The notes below the pieces were generated by a model. The model searched no databases, was not told the DNA's origin, and was given only the letters and a program-made list of their open reading frames with translations. A stretch of 7,043 nt of DNA from Candidatus Accumulibacter iunctus. Its GTDB lineage: Bacteria; Pseudomonadota; Gammaproteobacteria; Burkholderiales; Rhodocyclaceae. Shown here piece after piece: positions 1 through 6,271 of the stretch. The stretch is taken from positions 1-7,043 of the forward strand of contig DDUX01000103.1 of NCBI GenBank assembly GCA_002345025.1. The letters run 5' to 3'. A program made the translations under genes and the position numbers. Positions within the stretch are counted from its first letter, which is position 1. The number at the start of each line of letters is the position of its first letter.

Positions 1-1053
1 CCATCCCGCCCCTGTTGCGTTGCCATCGAGGCGGGGCTTTCCCGGCCGGCTCTGGGCTGGGGGCGCCCCCCCCCCCCCCGTCCAAAACCAAGCGCAGCGA
101 CGCGGCCGGAAAGCCTCGAGGATACGTTCACCAGACCCGGCCAGCTGACAGGTATGGCGGCGGCGATCGGTGCCGTGGCGGCGACCGCCGCGGCACTGCC
201 GACCAGCGCTGAACAGCCGCCAGCCGCTCCTCTGGAGGAGCTCGATTTCGATCTCGGCCGCAGCGGCAACGGGCTGAGCGATGTCGGCGAAGCCGCCCTC
301 GAGACGACGCTCGCCTTCGCCCCACCACAGCAGGAACAGACTCTCGATTTCGACCTCGACACGTCGCTGCCGAAGGATGCTCTCGCGGCCGCCGACGACG
401 GCGAAGGGGCGCACCTGATCGACGACGCGAGTGCGCTCGAGGTCACCATGCTGGTGGCTCCGGAAACGCGCAGGGCAGACTCGGCGCCCGAAGCCCCTCC
501 CGAGTTCGAGTTCGATCTCAGCGAGCCAGCAGCGGACGAAACGCCCTGGAACGTGGCGACCCTGCCGCAGGGGGAACTGAGCGCACTGCCCGAGGCGACA
601 GCGGAAGGCGCCGAGGCGCTGGAGTTTGACGTCCGGCTCACCGAGTCGACGGTGCTCGGCGAGGCGATGCAGAACCCGGCCTTCGACATGTCGTCGATCT
701 CGCTCGATCTCGGCCAGACGGAGACCCTGACCGCAGGCGCAACGCCTTCGATGATGGGCGCGCTCGACTTCTCATTCGAGGCGGATCAGGCCGACACCCT
801 GGTCAATCCCGACTTTGGTTCCGACCAGACCGACACCGAGGTCAACCCCAGTTTTGGCGAGGCGACTGCGCTCGCCGACCAGTCCGAGATCAGCTCGAGT
901 GAGGAAGTGGCGACGAAACTCGACCTGGCCAAAGCTTATCAGGAGATGGGCGACGCCGAAGGAGCACGGGAACTGCTGCAGGAGGTGGTCAACGAGGGCG
1001 ATGACAAGCAGCGGCAGGCAGCCCTGGCACTCCTCTCGGCACTGCGCGAGTAA
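1..1053 (+). CDS. fimV: FimV-family protein, C-terminal fragment (5' end outside window)
   Basis: FimV is an inner-membrane, peptidoglycan-binding hub protein tied to type IV pili, twitching and polar organisation. Only the C-terminal cytoplasmic part is here. From about position 240 it is an acidic, low-complexity region with recurring LDFDL-like blocks (EELDFDLG, TLDFDLD, FEFDLSE, LEFDVRL, ISLDLGQ, LDFSFEA), typical of betaproteobacterial FimV. It ends in the conserved FimV C-terminal domain (about 896-1047), containing ATKLDLAKAYQEMGDAEGAR and then RELLQEVVNEGD, a TPR-like helical pair. The frame is open to position 1, so the gene is cut by the window edge. The first in-frame ATG (154) is internal and probably not the true start. 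The residues encoded before the C-run at 66-79 (Cys, Trp and Arg rich) do not look like FimV, so a frameshift or misassembly there is possible. The identification is firm for the C-terminal domain; the first 80 bases are uncertain. Confidence 0.85.
   Translation, partial: PSRPCCVAIEAGLSRPALGWGRPPPPRPKPSAATRPESLEDTFTRPGQLTGMAAAIGAVAATAAALPTSAEQPPAAPLEELDFDLGRSGNGLSDVGEAALETTLAFAPPQQEQTLDFDLDTSLPKDALAAADDGEGAHLIDDASALEVTMLVAPETRRADSAPEAPPEFEFDLSEPAADETPWNVATLPQGELSALPEATAEGAEALEFDVRLTESTVLGEAMQNPAFDMSSISLDLGQTETLTAGATPSMMGALDFSFEADQADTLVNPDFGSDQTDTEVNPSFGEATALADQSEISSSEEVATKLDLAKAYQEMGDAEGARELLQEVVNEGDDKQRQAALALLSALRE
66..79. repeat. 14-base C homopolymer
   Basis: Fourteen consecutive C bases follow GGGCG. 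In the FimV frame they encode a proline run. Long homopolymers are prone to length error in sequencing and to slippage in cells. A length change of one or two bases would alter which upstream frame joins FimV. Confidence 0.9.
784..861 (+). repeat. 39-base tandem repeat within fimV (two copies)
   Basis: Two adjacent 13-codon units (784-822 and 823-861) encode DQADTLVNPDFG-S and DQTDTEVNPSFG-E. The match is clear at the protein level (DQxDTxVNPxFG) and imperfect at the DNA level, so this is an older duplication in the acidic region just before the C-terminal domain. Confidence 0.75.
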
Positions 1054-1088
1054 AGAGGAAGGCCTGCCCCGAATCCGGTTGGCCGTGC

Positions 1089-1116
1089 GGCTGCAGCCCG
1101 CGTGCAGCACCGGTGC
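1089..1116. repeat. Pair of 10-bp perfect palindromes in the fimV-ecfT-like gap
   Basis: The 82-base gap between the fimV stop and the next start contains two perfect 10-bp palindromes, GGCTGCAGCC (1089-1098) and GCACCGGTGC (1107-1116), eight bases apart. In RNA, GCTGCA (1090-1095) can also pair with TGCAGC (1103-1108) around a 7-base loop. No T-run follows, so an intrinsic terminator is not supported. It may be a structured leader or protein site, or chance in GC-rich DNA. Confidence 0.35.
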
Positions 1117-1135
1117 GAAAGAGCCGTGCCGCCAC

Positions 1136-1738
1136 ATGCACTTGCACCCCAGTACACTCCTTGCCGCCTGGCTGCTGCTGGCCGTCGCCATCCAGATGCT
1201 GGCAGGCGGACCGCTCCTCGCCGCCATGCTCCTGCTCCCCCTCTGCGGCCGAGCCGCTTTGCGTCGCTGGCTGCAACTCGTCTGGCGCGCCCGCTGGCTG
1301 CTCGTTTCACTGCTGCTCATCCTGGCCTGGGGTACGGTGGGTGACGCCGCTTGGAGCTTGCCGCTCGCACCCAGCAAGCAAGGTCTGCTCGACGCCGGCA
1401 CGCATGCCGGGCGACTGCTGCTGCTGCTGATGGCGGTCGTCGTTCTGCGGCAGCGCCTGCCGTTGCCCGAGATGCTCAGCGGAATCTACCGGCTGCTCGC
1501 ACCACTGCGCGGCTGCGGGCTCGATGTCGACCGGGCGCTCGTGCGTTTGCTGCTCGTCCTCGACACGCTCGACAACCTGCCGCGACCAGCCGACTGGCGT
1601 GCCCTGCTCGCCGCACCGGCAAGCGGCCCGCCGCAGGTTCTTGAACTCAGCGATCGCAGCCTCTCCCGCCGCGACTACCTGTTCATGGCACTGCTGCTGA
1701 TCAGCCTGGTGGCGCTGTTTTCGCTCGCGGCGGCCTGA
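1136..1738 (+). CDS. EcfT/CbiQ-like membrane protein (possible ECF transporter T component)
   Basis: A 200-residue, leucine-rich membrane protein with about five hydrophobic segments, near residues 6-22, 24-38, 53-67, 88-105 and 183-199. The central cytoplasmic-type stretch (about 107-150: LPLPEML, YRLLAPLRGCGLD, RALVRLLLVLDTL) resembles the coupling region of CbiQ/EcfT proteins. In ECF transporters these join a substrate-binding S component to two ATPases for vitamin or metal uptake. The twin Ala-Arg-Gly motifs that contact the ATPases in canonical EcfT are not visible, and no ATPase or S component lies nearby, so it may be a divergent or repurposed member. ATG 1136 was chosen because the hydrophobic protein begins there. 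The frame is open further upstream, including GTG 1085, but that region encodes Arg-rich shadow sequence of fimV. A weak GAAAGAG lies 13 bases upstream. The stop is 3 bases before truA. The gene call is fairly sure; the family is moderately sure. Confidence 0.7.
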   Translation: MHLHPSTLLAAWLLLAVAIQMLAGGPLLAAMLLLPLCGRAALRRWLQLVWRARWLLVSLLLILAWGTVGDAAWSLPLAPSKQGLLDAGTHAGRLLLLLMAVVVLRQRLPLPEMLSGIYRLLAPLRGCGLDVDRALVRLLLVLDTLDNLPRPADWRALLAAPASGPPQVLELSDRSLSRRDYLFMALLLISLVALFSLAAA

Positions 1739-1741
1739 GCG

Positions 1742-2563
1742 ATGCGTATCGCCCTGGCCGTCGAGTACGAGGGCAGCGGATTTCGCGGCTGGCAGCAGCA
1801 GCCCGGAGGAGGGACCGTCCAGGACGTGCTGCAGGAAGCCCTGCAGCAGTTCGCCCAGGTGCCGCTGCACGTCGTCTGCGCCGGGCGCACGGATACCGGT
1901 GTACACGCCCTGGGGCAGGTGGTGCACTTCGACACCACCGTCGACCGTTCGCTGTACTCCTGGGTTCGCGGCACCAATACCTTCCTGCCGGCGGCAGTTG
2001 CCGTTCGCTGGGCGCAGCGGGTTCCGGCTGCGTTTCACGCCCGCTCGTCGGCCTCGTCGCGGCATTACCGCTACCTCCTGCTCAACCGGATGCACCGGCC
2101 GGGAACCTGGCACGGGCGGGTCGGCTGGTACCATCACCCGCTCGATCTGCAGCGAATGCGGGAGGCAGCCGCGTTGCTGCTCGGCGAGCAAGACTTTTCG
2201 GCCTTTCGCGCGGCCGAATGCCAAGCCGTCTCGCCGGTCAAGATCATGCAGCGGGCGGACATCCGCCGCGACGGCGACCTCGTCGTCCTCGATTTCGTCG
2301 CGACGGCCTTCCTGCACCACATGGTCCGCAACCTGGTCGGCAGTCTGGTTGCCGTCGGCCAGGGCAAGCGGCAACCCCAGTGGATCGGCGAACTGCTCGC
2401 GAGCCGCGACCGGCGCCTGGCGGCACCGACCTTTCCTGCCGCCGGTCTCTACCTCGTCGCCGTCAACTATCCGTCGATCTGGGGTCTGCCCGCTGGCGAC
2501 GAGAGCGACTTCATCCCGCCGATCCCGGCTGGTGACCCGGCGACAACAGGAGCGACACCATGA
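1742..2563 (+). CDS. truA: tRNA pseudouridine(38-40) synthase TruA
   Basis: TruA converts uridines 38, 39 and 40 in the anticodon stem-loop of many tRNAs to pseudouridine. The 273-residue length is normal for the family. Visible motifs are the N-terminal EYEGSGFRGWQQQ, the catalytic motif GRTDTGVHA with the nucleophilic Asp at residue 51, RHYRY at 107-111, GEQDFSAFRA at about 148-157, and FLHHMVRNLVG at 190-200. The C-terminal tail after NYPSIWGLP is Pro/Gly/Asp rich and probably not catalytic. The start is 3 bases after the stop of the membrane protein with no strong ribosome binding site, consistent with translational coupling. Its TGA overlaps the trpF ATG. TruA next to trpF is a known arrangement in proteobacteria and does not imply a shared pathway. 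Confidence 0.97.
   Translation: MRIALAVEYEGSGFRGWQQQPGGGTVQDVLQEALQQFAQVPLHVVCAGRTDTGVHALGQVVHFDTTVDRSLYSWVRGTNTFLPAAVAVRWAQRVPAAFHARSSASSRHYRYLLLNRMHRPGTWHGRVGWYHHPLDLQRMREAAALLLGEQDFSAFRAAECQAVSPVKIMQRADIRRDGDLVVLDFVATAFLHHMVRNLVGSLVAVGQGKRQPQWIGELLASRDRRLAAPTFPAAGLYLVAVNYPSIWGLPAGDESDFIPPIPAGDPATTGATP
2548..2552 (+). promoter_or_regulatory. Ribosome binding site for trpF
   Basis: AGGAG lies 7 bases before the trpF ATG at 2560, inside the end of truA. It supports that start and its 4-base ATGA overlap with truA. Confidence 0.75.
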
Positions 2564-3207
2564 GCCCACGCGTGAAGATCTGCGGCCTGACCCGCCTGCA
2601 GGACCTGCAGCAGGCCGTTCTGGCGGGGGCGGATGCGCTGGGGCTGGTCTTCTACCCGCCGAGTCCGCGCCATGTCGACCTGCCGACAGCCACTCGCCTG
2701 GCGTGCTCGGCGCCGCCCTTCGTGTGTCTCGTCGGGCTGTTCGTCAATGCCGACCCGGAGTGGGTCCGCGCAACGCTGGCAGCGGTGCCGATTCACCTGC
2801 TGCAGTTTCACGGCGACGAGGACGAAGACTACTGCCGCCAGTTCGACCGCCCCTATATCAAGGCGGCTCGCGTCAGGCCAGGGCTCGATCTGCTACAATA
2901 CGCGTCGGCTTTCCCCTCGGCGCAGGCCATTCTGCTCGATGCCTTCGTTGATGGCTACGGCGGCGGCGGCAAGGTCTTCGACTGGTCACTGGTGCCGGCA
3001 GCGCTCGGCAAGCCCCTGATTCTCTCCGGTGGTCTGGATGTGGACAACGTCGGCGAGGCGGTGCGCCGCCTGCAACCTGCCGCGGTCGACGTTTCCTCGG
3101 GTGTCGAGGCGAGCAAGGGAATCAAGGATGCCGGAAAGATGCGGGCCTTCGTGACAGCGGTGCGCGCAGCGGGATCCGCCGGCAGCATGGGCAGCAGGAC
3201 ATCTTGA
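2560..3207 (+). CDS. trpF: Phosphoribosylanthranilate isomerase TrpF
   Basis: TrpF carries out the Amadori rearrangement of N-(5'-phosphoribosyl)anthranilate to CdRP, the third step from chorismate to tryptophan. The 215-residue protein is a single-domain TIM barrel of standard length. KICGLT near the N terminus carries the expected general-base Cys (Cys8), and LLDA carries the expected general-acid Asp (Asp127). LQFHGDE (81-87), YGGGGKVFDW (133-142), LSGGL (155-159) and DVSSGVE (177-183) are the usual barrel and phosphate-binding motifs. The glycine loop reads GGGG where many relatives have GGTG or GGSG, a mild change. The final dozen residues are Gly/Ser/Arg rich and likely a loose tail. 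The start is set by the AGGAG site and the overlap with truA. A 152-base spacer follows before trpB. Confidence 0.97.
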   Translation: MSPRVKICGLTRLQDLQQAVLAGADALGLVFYPPSPRHVDLPTATRLACSAPPFVCLVGLFVNADPEWVRATLAAVPIHLLQFHGDEDEDYCRQFDRPYIKAARVRPGLDLLQYASAFPSAQAILLDAFVDGYGGGGKVFDWSLVPAALGKPLILSGGLDVDNVGEAVRRLQPAAVDVSSGVEASKGIKDAGKMRAFVTAVRAAGSAGSMGSRTS

Positions 3208-3359
3208 AGGGGTTGTGCATGCGCAGGAACTCTGGTGGCAGGACGCGGACGAACTGGCGCCACCACCTGGCCAAGCATACTTGAGGCGACGAACGCCCGC
3301 AGTATCTCGACCGATGCTTACCCGGCACCCTGTTGCAACACGTCGCGAGGAGTATGTTG
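3208..3359 (+). other. trpF-trpB spacer with a possible small ORF and inverted repeat
   Basis: This is the only sizeable gap within the truA-folC run. It contains a 21-codon ORF (3219-3284, ATG to TGA) preceded by AAGGGG (3207-3212) six bases from its ATG. The peptide is Arg/His rich (begins MRRNSGG, contains NWRHH) with one Trp codon, so it does not look like a classic trp leader. Inside it, TGGTGGC (3233-3239) can pair with GCCACCA (3259-3265). A weak promoter-like pair, TTGAGG (3281) and TATCTC (3303) spaced 16 bases, lies downstream. None of these is established. No T-run marks a terminator. Confidence 0.35.
3348..3352 (+). promoter_or_regulatory. Ribosome binding site deciding the trpB start
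   Basis: AGGAG sits 7 bases before ATG 3360 but only 1 base before ATG 3354. The spacing matches that at trpF exactly, so it favours 3360 over the ATG at 3354 and the TTG codons at 3333 and 3357. Confidence 0.75.
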
Positions 3360-4565
3360 ATGCCTGTGCCTGACCATGATTTGCCCGACGCCTCTGGCCA
3401 CTTCGGCCCTTACGGAGGCGTCTTCGTTGCCGAGACGCTGATCGCGGCGCTTGACGAACTGCGTGAGGCGTACGCTGCCGCGCAGCGCGACCCGCATTTT
3501 CTCGCCGAGTTCGAGCACGATCTGCAGCACTACGTTGGCCGGCCAAGCCCGCTCTACCACGCGAGGCGCTGGTCGGAACGTTTGGGTGGCGCGCAGATCT
3601 ATCTCAAACGCGAGGATCTGAACCATACCGGCGCGCACAAGATCAACAATTGCATCGGCCAGGCGTTGCTTGCCCGGCGCATGAACAAACCACGTGTGAT
3701 CGCCGAAACCGGCGCCGGCCAGCACGGCGTCGCGACGGCGACGGTTGCCGCACGCTTCGGCATGGAATGTGTCGTCTACATGGGTGCCGAGGACATCCGA
3801 CGACAGGCGGCGAACGTCTATCGGATGAAGCTCCTCGGCGCGACCGTGGTGCCGGTCGACAGCGGCTCGCGGACACTCAAGGACGCCCTCAACGAAGCGA
3901 TGCGCGACTGGGTCACGCGCGTGGCGGACACCTTCTACATCATCGGCACGGTCGCCGGCCCGCACCCGTACCCGATGATGGTACGGGACTTCCAGTCGGT
4001 GATCGGCCGTGAATGCATCGGGCAGATGCAGGAGCAGTGCGGACGCCAGCCGGACGCAGTGATCGCCTGCGTCGGCGGCGGCTCGAATGCGATGGGGATC
4101 TTCCATCCCTACCTGCCGGTAGCCGGCGTTCGGCTGATCGGCGTTGAAGCAGCCGGCGAGGGAATTGCCAGCGGACGCCACGCCGCCTCTCTCACCGCCG
4201 GGCGACCCGGGGTGCTGCACGGCAACCGGACCTATCTGCTGCAGGACGAGAACGGCCAGATCATCGAGACGCACTCGGTGTCTGCCGGTCTCGACTATCC
4301 CGGCGTCGGCCCGGAACACGCCTGGCTCAAGGACAGTGGTCGCGCCGAGTATGTCGGCGTCACCGATGCCGAGGCGCTGCAGGCCTTTCATGATCTCTGC
4401 CGGATCGAAGGCATCATCCCGGCGCTCGAGTCGAGCCATGCGCTGGCCTACGCCAGCAAGCTGGCGCCGTCACTCGCCAGGGATAAGATCCTGCTGGTCA
4501 ATCTTTCTGGTCGCGGAGACAAGGACATGCACACCGTCGCAGACAAGTCGGGAATCAGGTTCTGA
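3360..4565 (+). CDS. trpB: Tryptophan synthase beta subunit TrpB
   Basis: TrpB is the PLP-dependent subunit that condenses indole with L-serine to make tryptophan. It works as an alpha2-beta2 complex, with indole channelled from TrpA. From ATG 3360 the protein has 401 residues, normal for the TrpB1 class. Visible motifs are GHFGPYGGVFV near the N terminus, KREDLNHTGAHKINN with the PLP-binding Lys at 94, AETGAGQHGVA with the catalytic Glu at 116, the phosphate-cup GGGSN at 239-243, HSVSAGLDYPGVGPEH at 305-320, and LSGRGDKD near the C terminus. The start was chosen by the AGGAG spacing; ATG 3354 would add two residues. The stop is 2 bases before trpA, the usual trpBA coupling. A long antisense frame (3318-4439) is a shadow of the codon bias. 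Confidence 0.97.
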   Translation: MPVPDHDLPDASGHFGPYGGVFVAETLIAALDELREAYAAAQRDPHFLAEFEHDLQHYVGRPSPLYHARRWSERLGGAQIYLKREDLNHTGAHKINNCIGQALLARRMNKPRVIAETGAGQHGVATATVAARFGMECVVYMGAEDIRRQAANVYRMKLLGATVVPVDSGSRTLKDALNEAMRDWVTRVADTFYIIGTVAGPHPYPMMVRDFQSVIGRECIGQMQEQCGRQPDAVIACVGGGSNAMGIFHPYLPVAGVRLIGVEAAGEGIASGRHAASLTAGRPGVLHGNRTYLLQDENGQIIETHSVSAGLDYPGVGPEHAWLKDSGRAEYVGVTDAEALQAFHDLCRIEGIIPALESSHALAYASKLAPSLARDKILLVNLSGRGDKDMHTVADKSGIRF

Positions 4566-4567
4566 TC

Positions 4568-5389
4568 ATGGGCAGAATCTCGGAAACCTTCGGGCGACTG
4601 CAAGGGGAAGGCCGCAAGGCGCTGATCCCCTTCATCACTGCCGGCGACCCCGACCCGGCGCTGACCGTCCCGTTGCTGCGGACGCTGGTCCGCGCCGGCT
4701 CCGACGTCATCGAACTCGGCGTCCCCTTCTCGGATCCGATGGCGGACGGGCCGACCATCCAGCGGGCGTCGGAGCGGGCACTCGCCAAGGGCGTCAGCCT
4801 GCGCCAGGTCCTCTCGCTGGTCGCCACCTTCCGTACCGAAGACCGAACGACGCCGATCGTTCTCATGGGCTACGCCAACCCGATCGAGGCCATGGGCGTC
4901 GAGGCCTTTGCCGCCGCCGCCGCGACCGCCGGCGTCGATGGTGTGCTGGTGGTCGATTACCCGCCGGAGGAGAGTGCGGACTTCGCCAGCGCCCTGCAGC
5001 GCCACGCGATCGATCCGATCTTCCTGCTGGCGCCGACTTCGAGCGATGCCCGCATCGCCCAGGTCGGAGCGCTGGCCAGCGGCTATATCTACTATGTCTC
5101 GTTGAAGGGCGTCACCGGATCGGCGACGCTCGACGTCGCTGCGGTTGCCGCCCGCATCCCGGAGATCCGCGCGCGCACCGGCGTGCCGGTCGGCGTCGGC
5201 TTCGGGATTCGCGACGCCGCGACCGCCGCTGCCGTGGCACGAATCGCCGATGCGGTCGTCGTCGGCAGCCGGCTGATCGAGGAAATCGAGCAGTCCACTG
5301 CGGCTGCGGCATGTGACAACGTACTAACCCTGCTGACCGGCATTCGTCAAGCGATCGATGCCGCAGCGCCTGCTGCCGGAGAAAGATGA
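4568..5389 (+). CDS. trpA: Tryptophan synthase alpha subunit TrpA
   Basis: TrpA cleaves indole-3-glycerol phosphate to indole and glyceraldehyde 3-phosphate and passes indole to TrpB. The 273-residue TIM barrel is of usual length. LIPFITAGDPDP (19-30) and IELGVPFSDPMADGP (48-62) are family signatures, and the catalytic Glu49 and Asp60 fall at the same numbers as in the enteric enzyme. YYVSLKGVTG and GVGFGIRD form the loop 6 and phosphate-binding regions. The start is 2 bases after the trpB stop with only a weak AGG-type site, so coupling is likely. Its TGA overlaps the first of two tandem ATGs at accD. The C terminus has a short Ala-rich tail. Confidence 0.97.
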   Translation: MGRISETFGRLQGEGRKALIPFITAGDPDPALTVPLLRTLVRAGSDVIELGVPFSDPMADGPTIQRASERALAKGVSLRQVLSLVATFRTEDRTTPIVLMGYANPIEAMGVEAFAAAAATAGVDGVLVVDYPPEESADFASALQRHAIDPIFLLAPTSSDARIAQVGALASGYIYYVSLKGVTGSATLDVAAVAARIPEIRARTGVPVGVGFGIRDAATAAAVARIADAVVVGSRLIEEIEQSTAAAACDNVLTLLTGIRQAIDAAAPAAGER

Positions 5390-6270
5390 TGGGCTGGCTG
5401 AACAAGCTGCTACCGCCAAAGATCAAACGCAACGACAACGGCCTTGCCCGCAGATCCTCCCTGCCCGAGGGTCTGTGGAGCAAGTGTCCGGCCTGCGAAG
5501 CGGTGCTCTACGCCAGCGACCTCGCGAACAACCGCAACGTCTGTCCCAAATGCGGTCATCACAAGCGACTCGAGGCACGCGCGCGAATTGACCTGCTGCT
5601 GGACACCGAGGGGCGTTCGGAAATCGGCGCCGAGGTGCTGCCGGTCGATTCACTCGCCTTCAAGGACAGCCGTCCCTACCCCGCTCGCCTGCAGGATGCC
5701 ACTGCAGCGACCGGCGAGACCGACGCGCTGGTGGTCATGCGCGGAACGATCAGGGGTCTGCCGGCGGTCGTCGCCGCTTTCGAGTTCGACTTCATGGGCG
5801 GCTCGATGGGCTCGGTGCTCGGTGAACGCTTCGTGCGCGGCGTGCAGGCAGCGGTCGAGAACGGCGAGCCCTTCATCTGTGTCACCGCATCAGGCGGCGC
5901 ACGCATGCAGGAGGGACTGTTTTCGCTGCTGCAGATGGCCAAGACGACGGCCATCCTGACGCGTCTGTCGCAGGCGAGGCTGCCGTTCATCTCGATCCTC
6001 GCCGACCCGACGATGGGCGGTGTCTCGGCGTCCTTCGCCTTCATCGGCGATATCGTTATCGCCGAGCCAGGCGCACTGGTCGGCTTTGCCGGACCGCGGG
6101 TGATCGAACAGACGGTTCGCGAGACGCTGCCAGACGGTTTTCAGCGCTCAGAGTTCCTCCTCGACAAGGGCGCCATCGACATGATCGTCGATCGCCGGCA
6201 GATGAAGGATCGCGTCGCGACTCTCCTGGCACTGCTGCAGAAGAGGCCGGCAGCGACCGGACCCGGATGA
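5389..6270 (+). CDS. accD: Acetyl-CoA carboxylase carboxyltransferase subunit beta AccD
   Basis: AccD is the zinc-binding beta subunit of the carboxyltransferase that, with AccA, moves the carboxyl group from biotin on AccB to acetyl-CoA. This gives malonyl-CoA for fatty acid synthesis. The 293-residue protein begins GWLNKLLPPKIKR, as in many betaproteobacterial AccDs. It has a four-Cys zinc ribbon (CPAC at 33-36, CPKC at 52-55), then the crotonase-like carboxyltransferase domain with FMGGSMGSVLGERF, SGGARMQEG, DPTMGGVSASFA and GFAGPRVIEQTVRE. Two tandem ATGs (5386, 5389) exist. 5389 is preferred because GGAG (5378-5381) lies 7 bases upstream; 5386 would overlap the trpA stop as ATGA. It lacks the long C-terminal tail of E. 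coli AccD. accA is not in the window, as is common. folC follows one base after the stop. Confidence 0.97.
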   Translation: MGWLNKLLPPKIKRNDNGLARRSSLPEGLWSKCPACEAVLYASDLANNRNVCPKCGHHKRLEARARIDLLLDTEGRSEIGAEVLPVDSLAFKDSRPYPARLQDATAATGETDALVVMRGTIRGLPAVVAAFEFDFMGGSMGSVLGERFVRGVQAAVENGEPFICVTASGGARMQEGLFSLLQMAKTTAILTRLSQARLPFISILADPTMGGVSASFAFIGDIVIAEPGALVGFAGPRVIEQTVRETLPDGFQRSEFLLDKGAIDMIVDRRQMKDRVATLLALLQKRPAATGPG

Positions 6271-6271
6271 C

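Noticed and set aside
815..1135. Upstream extension of the EcfT-like frame into fimV
   Set aside because: The extra residues are Arg/Ser rich and overlap the conserved FimV C-terminal domain in another frame; the hydrophobic protein starts naturally at ATG 1136.
1415..1429. Five CTG triplets in a row in the EcfT-like gene
   Set aside because: It encodes a leucine run in a membrane helix using the preferred Leu codon; composition explains it.
1307..2569. 420-codon open frame on the - strand opposite truA and part of the EcfT-like gene
   Set aside because: It lies fully opposite well-identified genes, its translation is rich in Arg, Gln and Gly with no recognisable domain, and such antisense frames are expected from GC-rich codon use.
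2893..2898. TACAAT, a -10-like hexamer inside trpF
   Set aside because: No acceptable -35 element at the right distance, and it lies within conserved coding sequence.
3233..3265. Inverted repeat TGGTGGC/GCCACCA as a terminator after trpF
   Set aside because: The loop is 19 bases, the stem is only 7 bp and no T-run follows, so intrinsic termination is not supported.
3318..4439. 373-codon open frame on the - strand opposite trpB
   Set aside because: It is a shadow of trpB, whose motifs are all intact; the antisense translation shows no known motif and no ribosome binding site was evident.
4144..5316. 390-codon + strand frame across trpB and trpA
   Set aside because: It is an out-of-frame shadow with an Arg-rich, low-complexity translation; trpB and trpA explain the same DNA.
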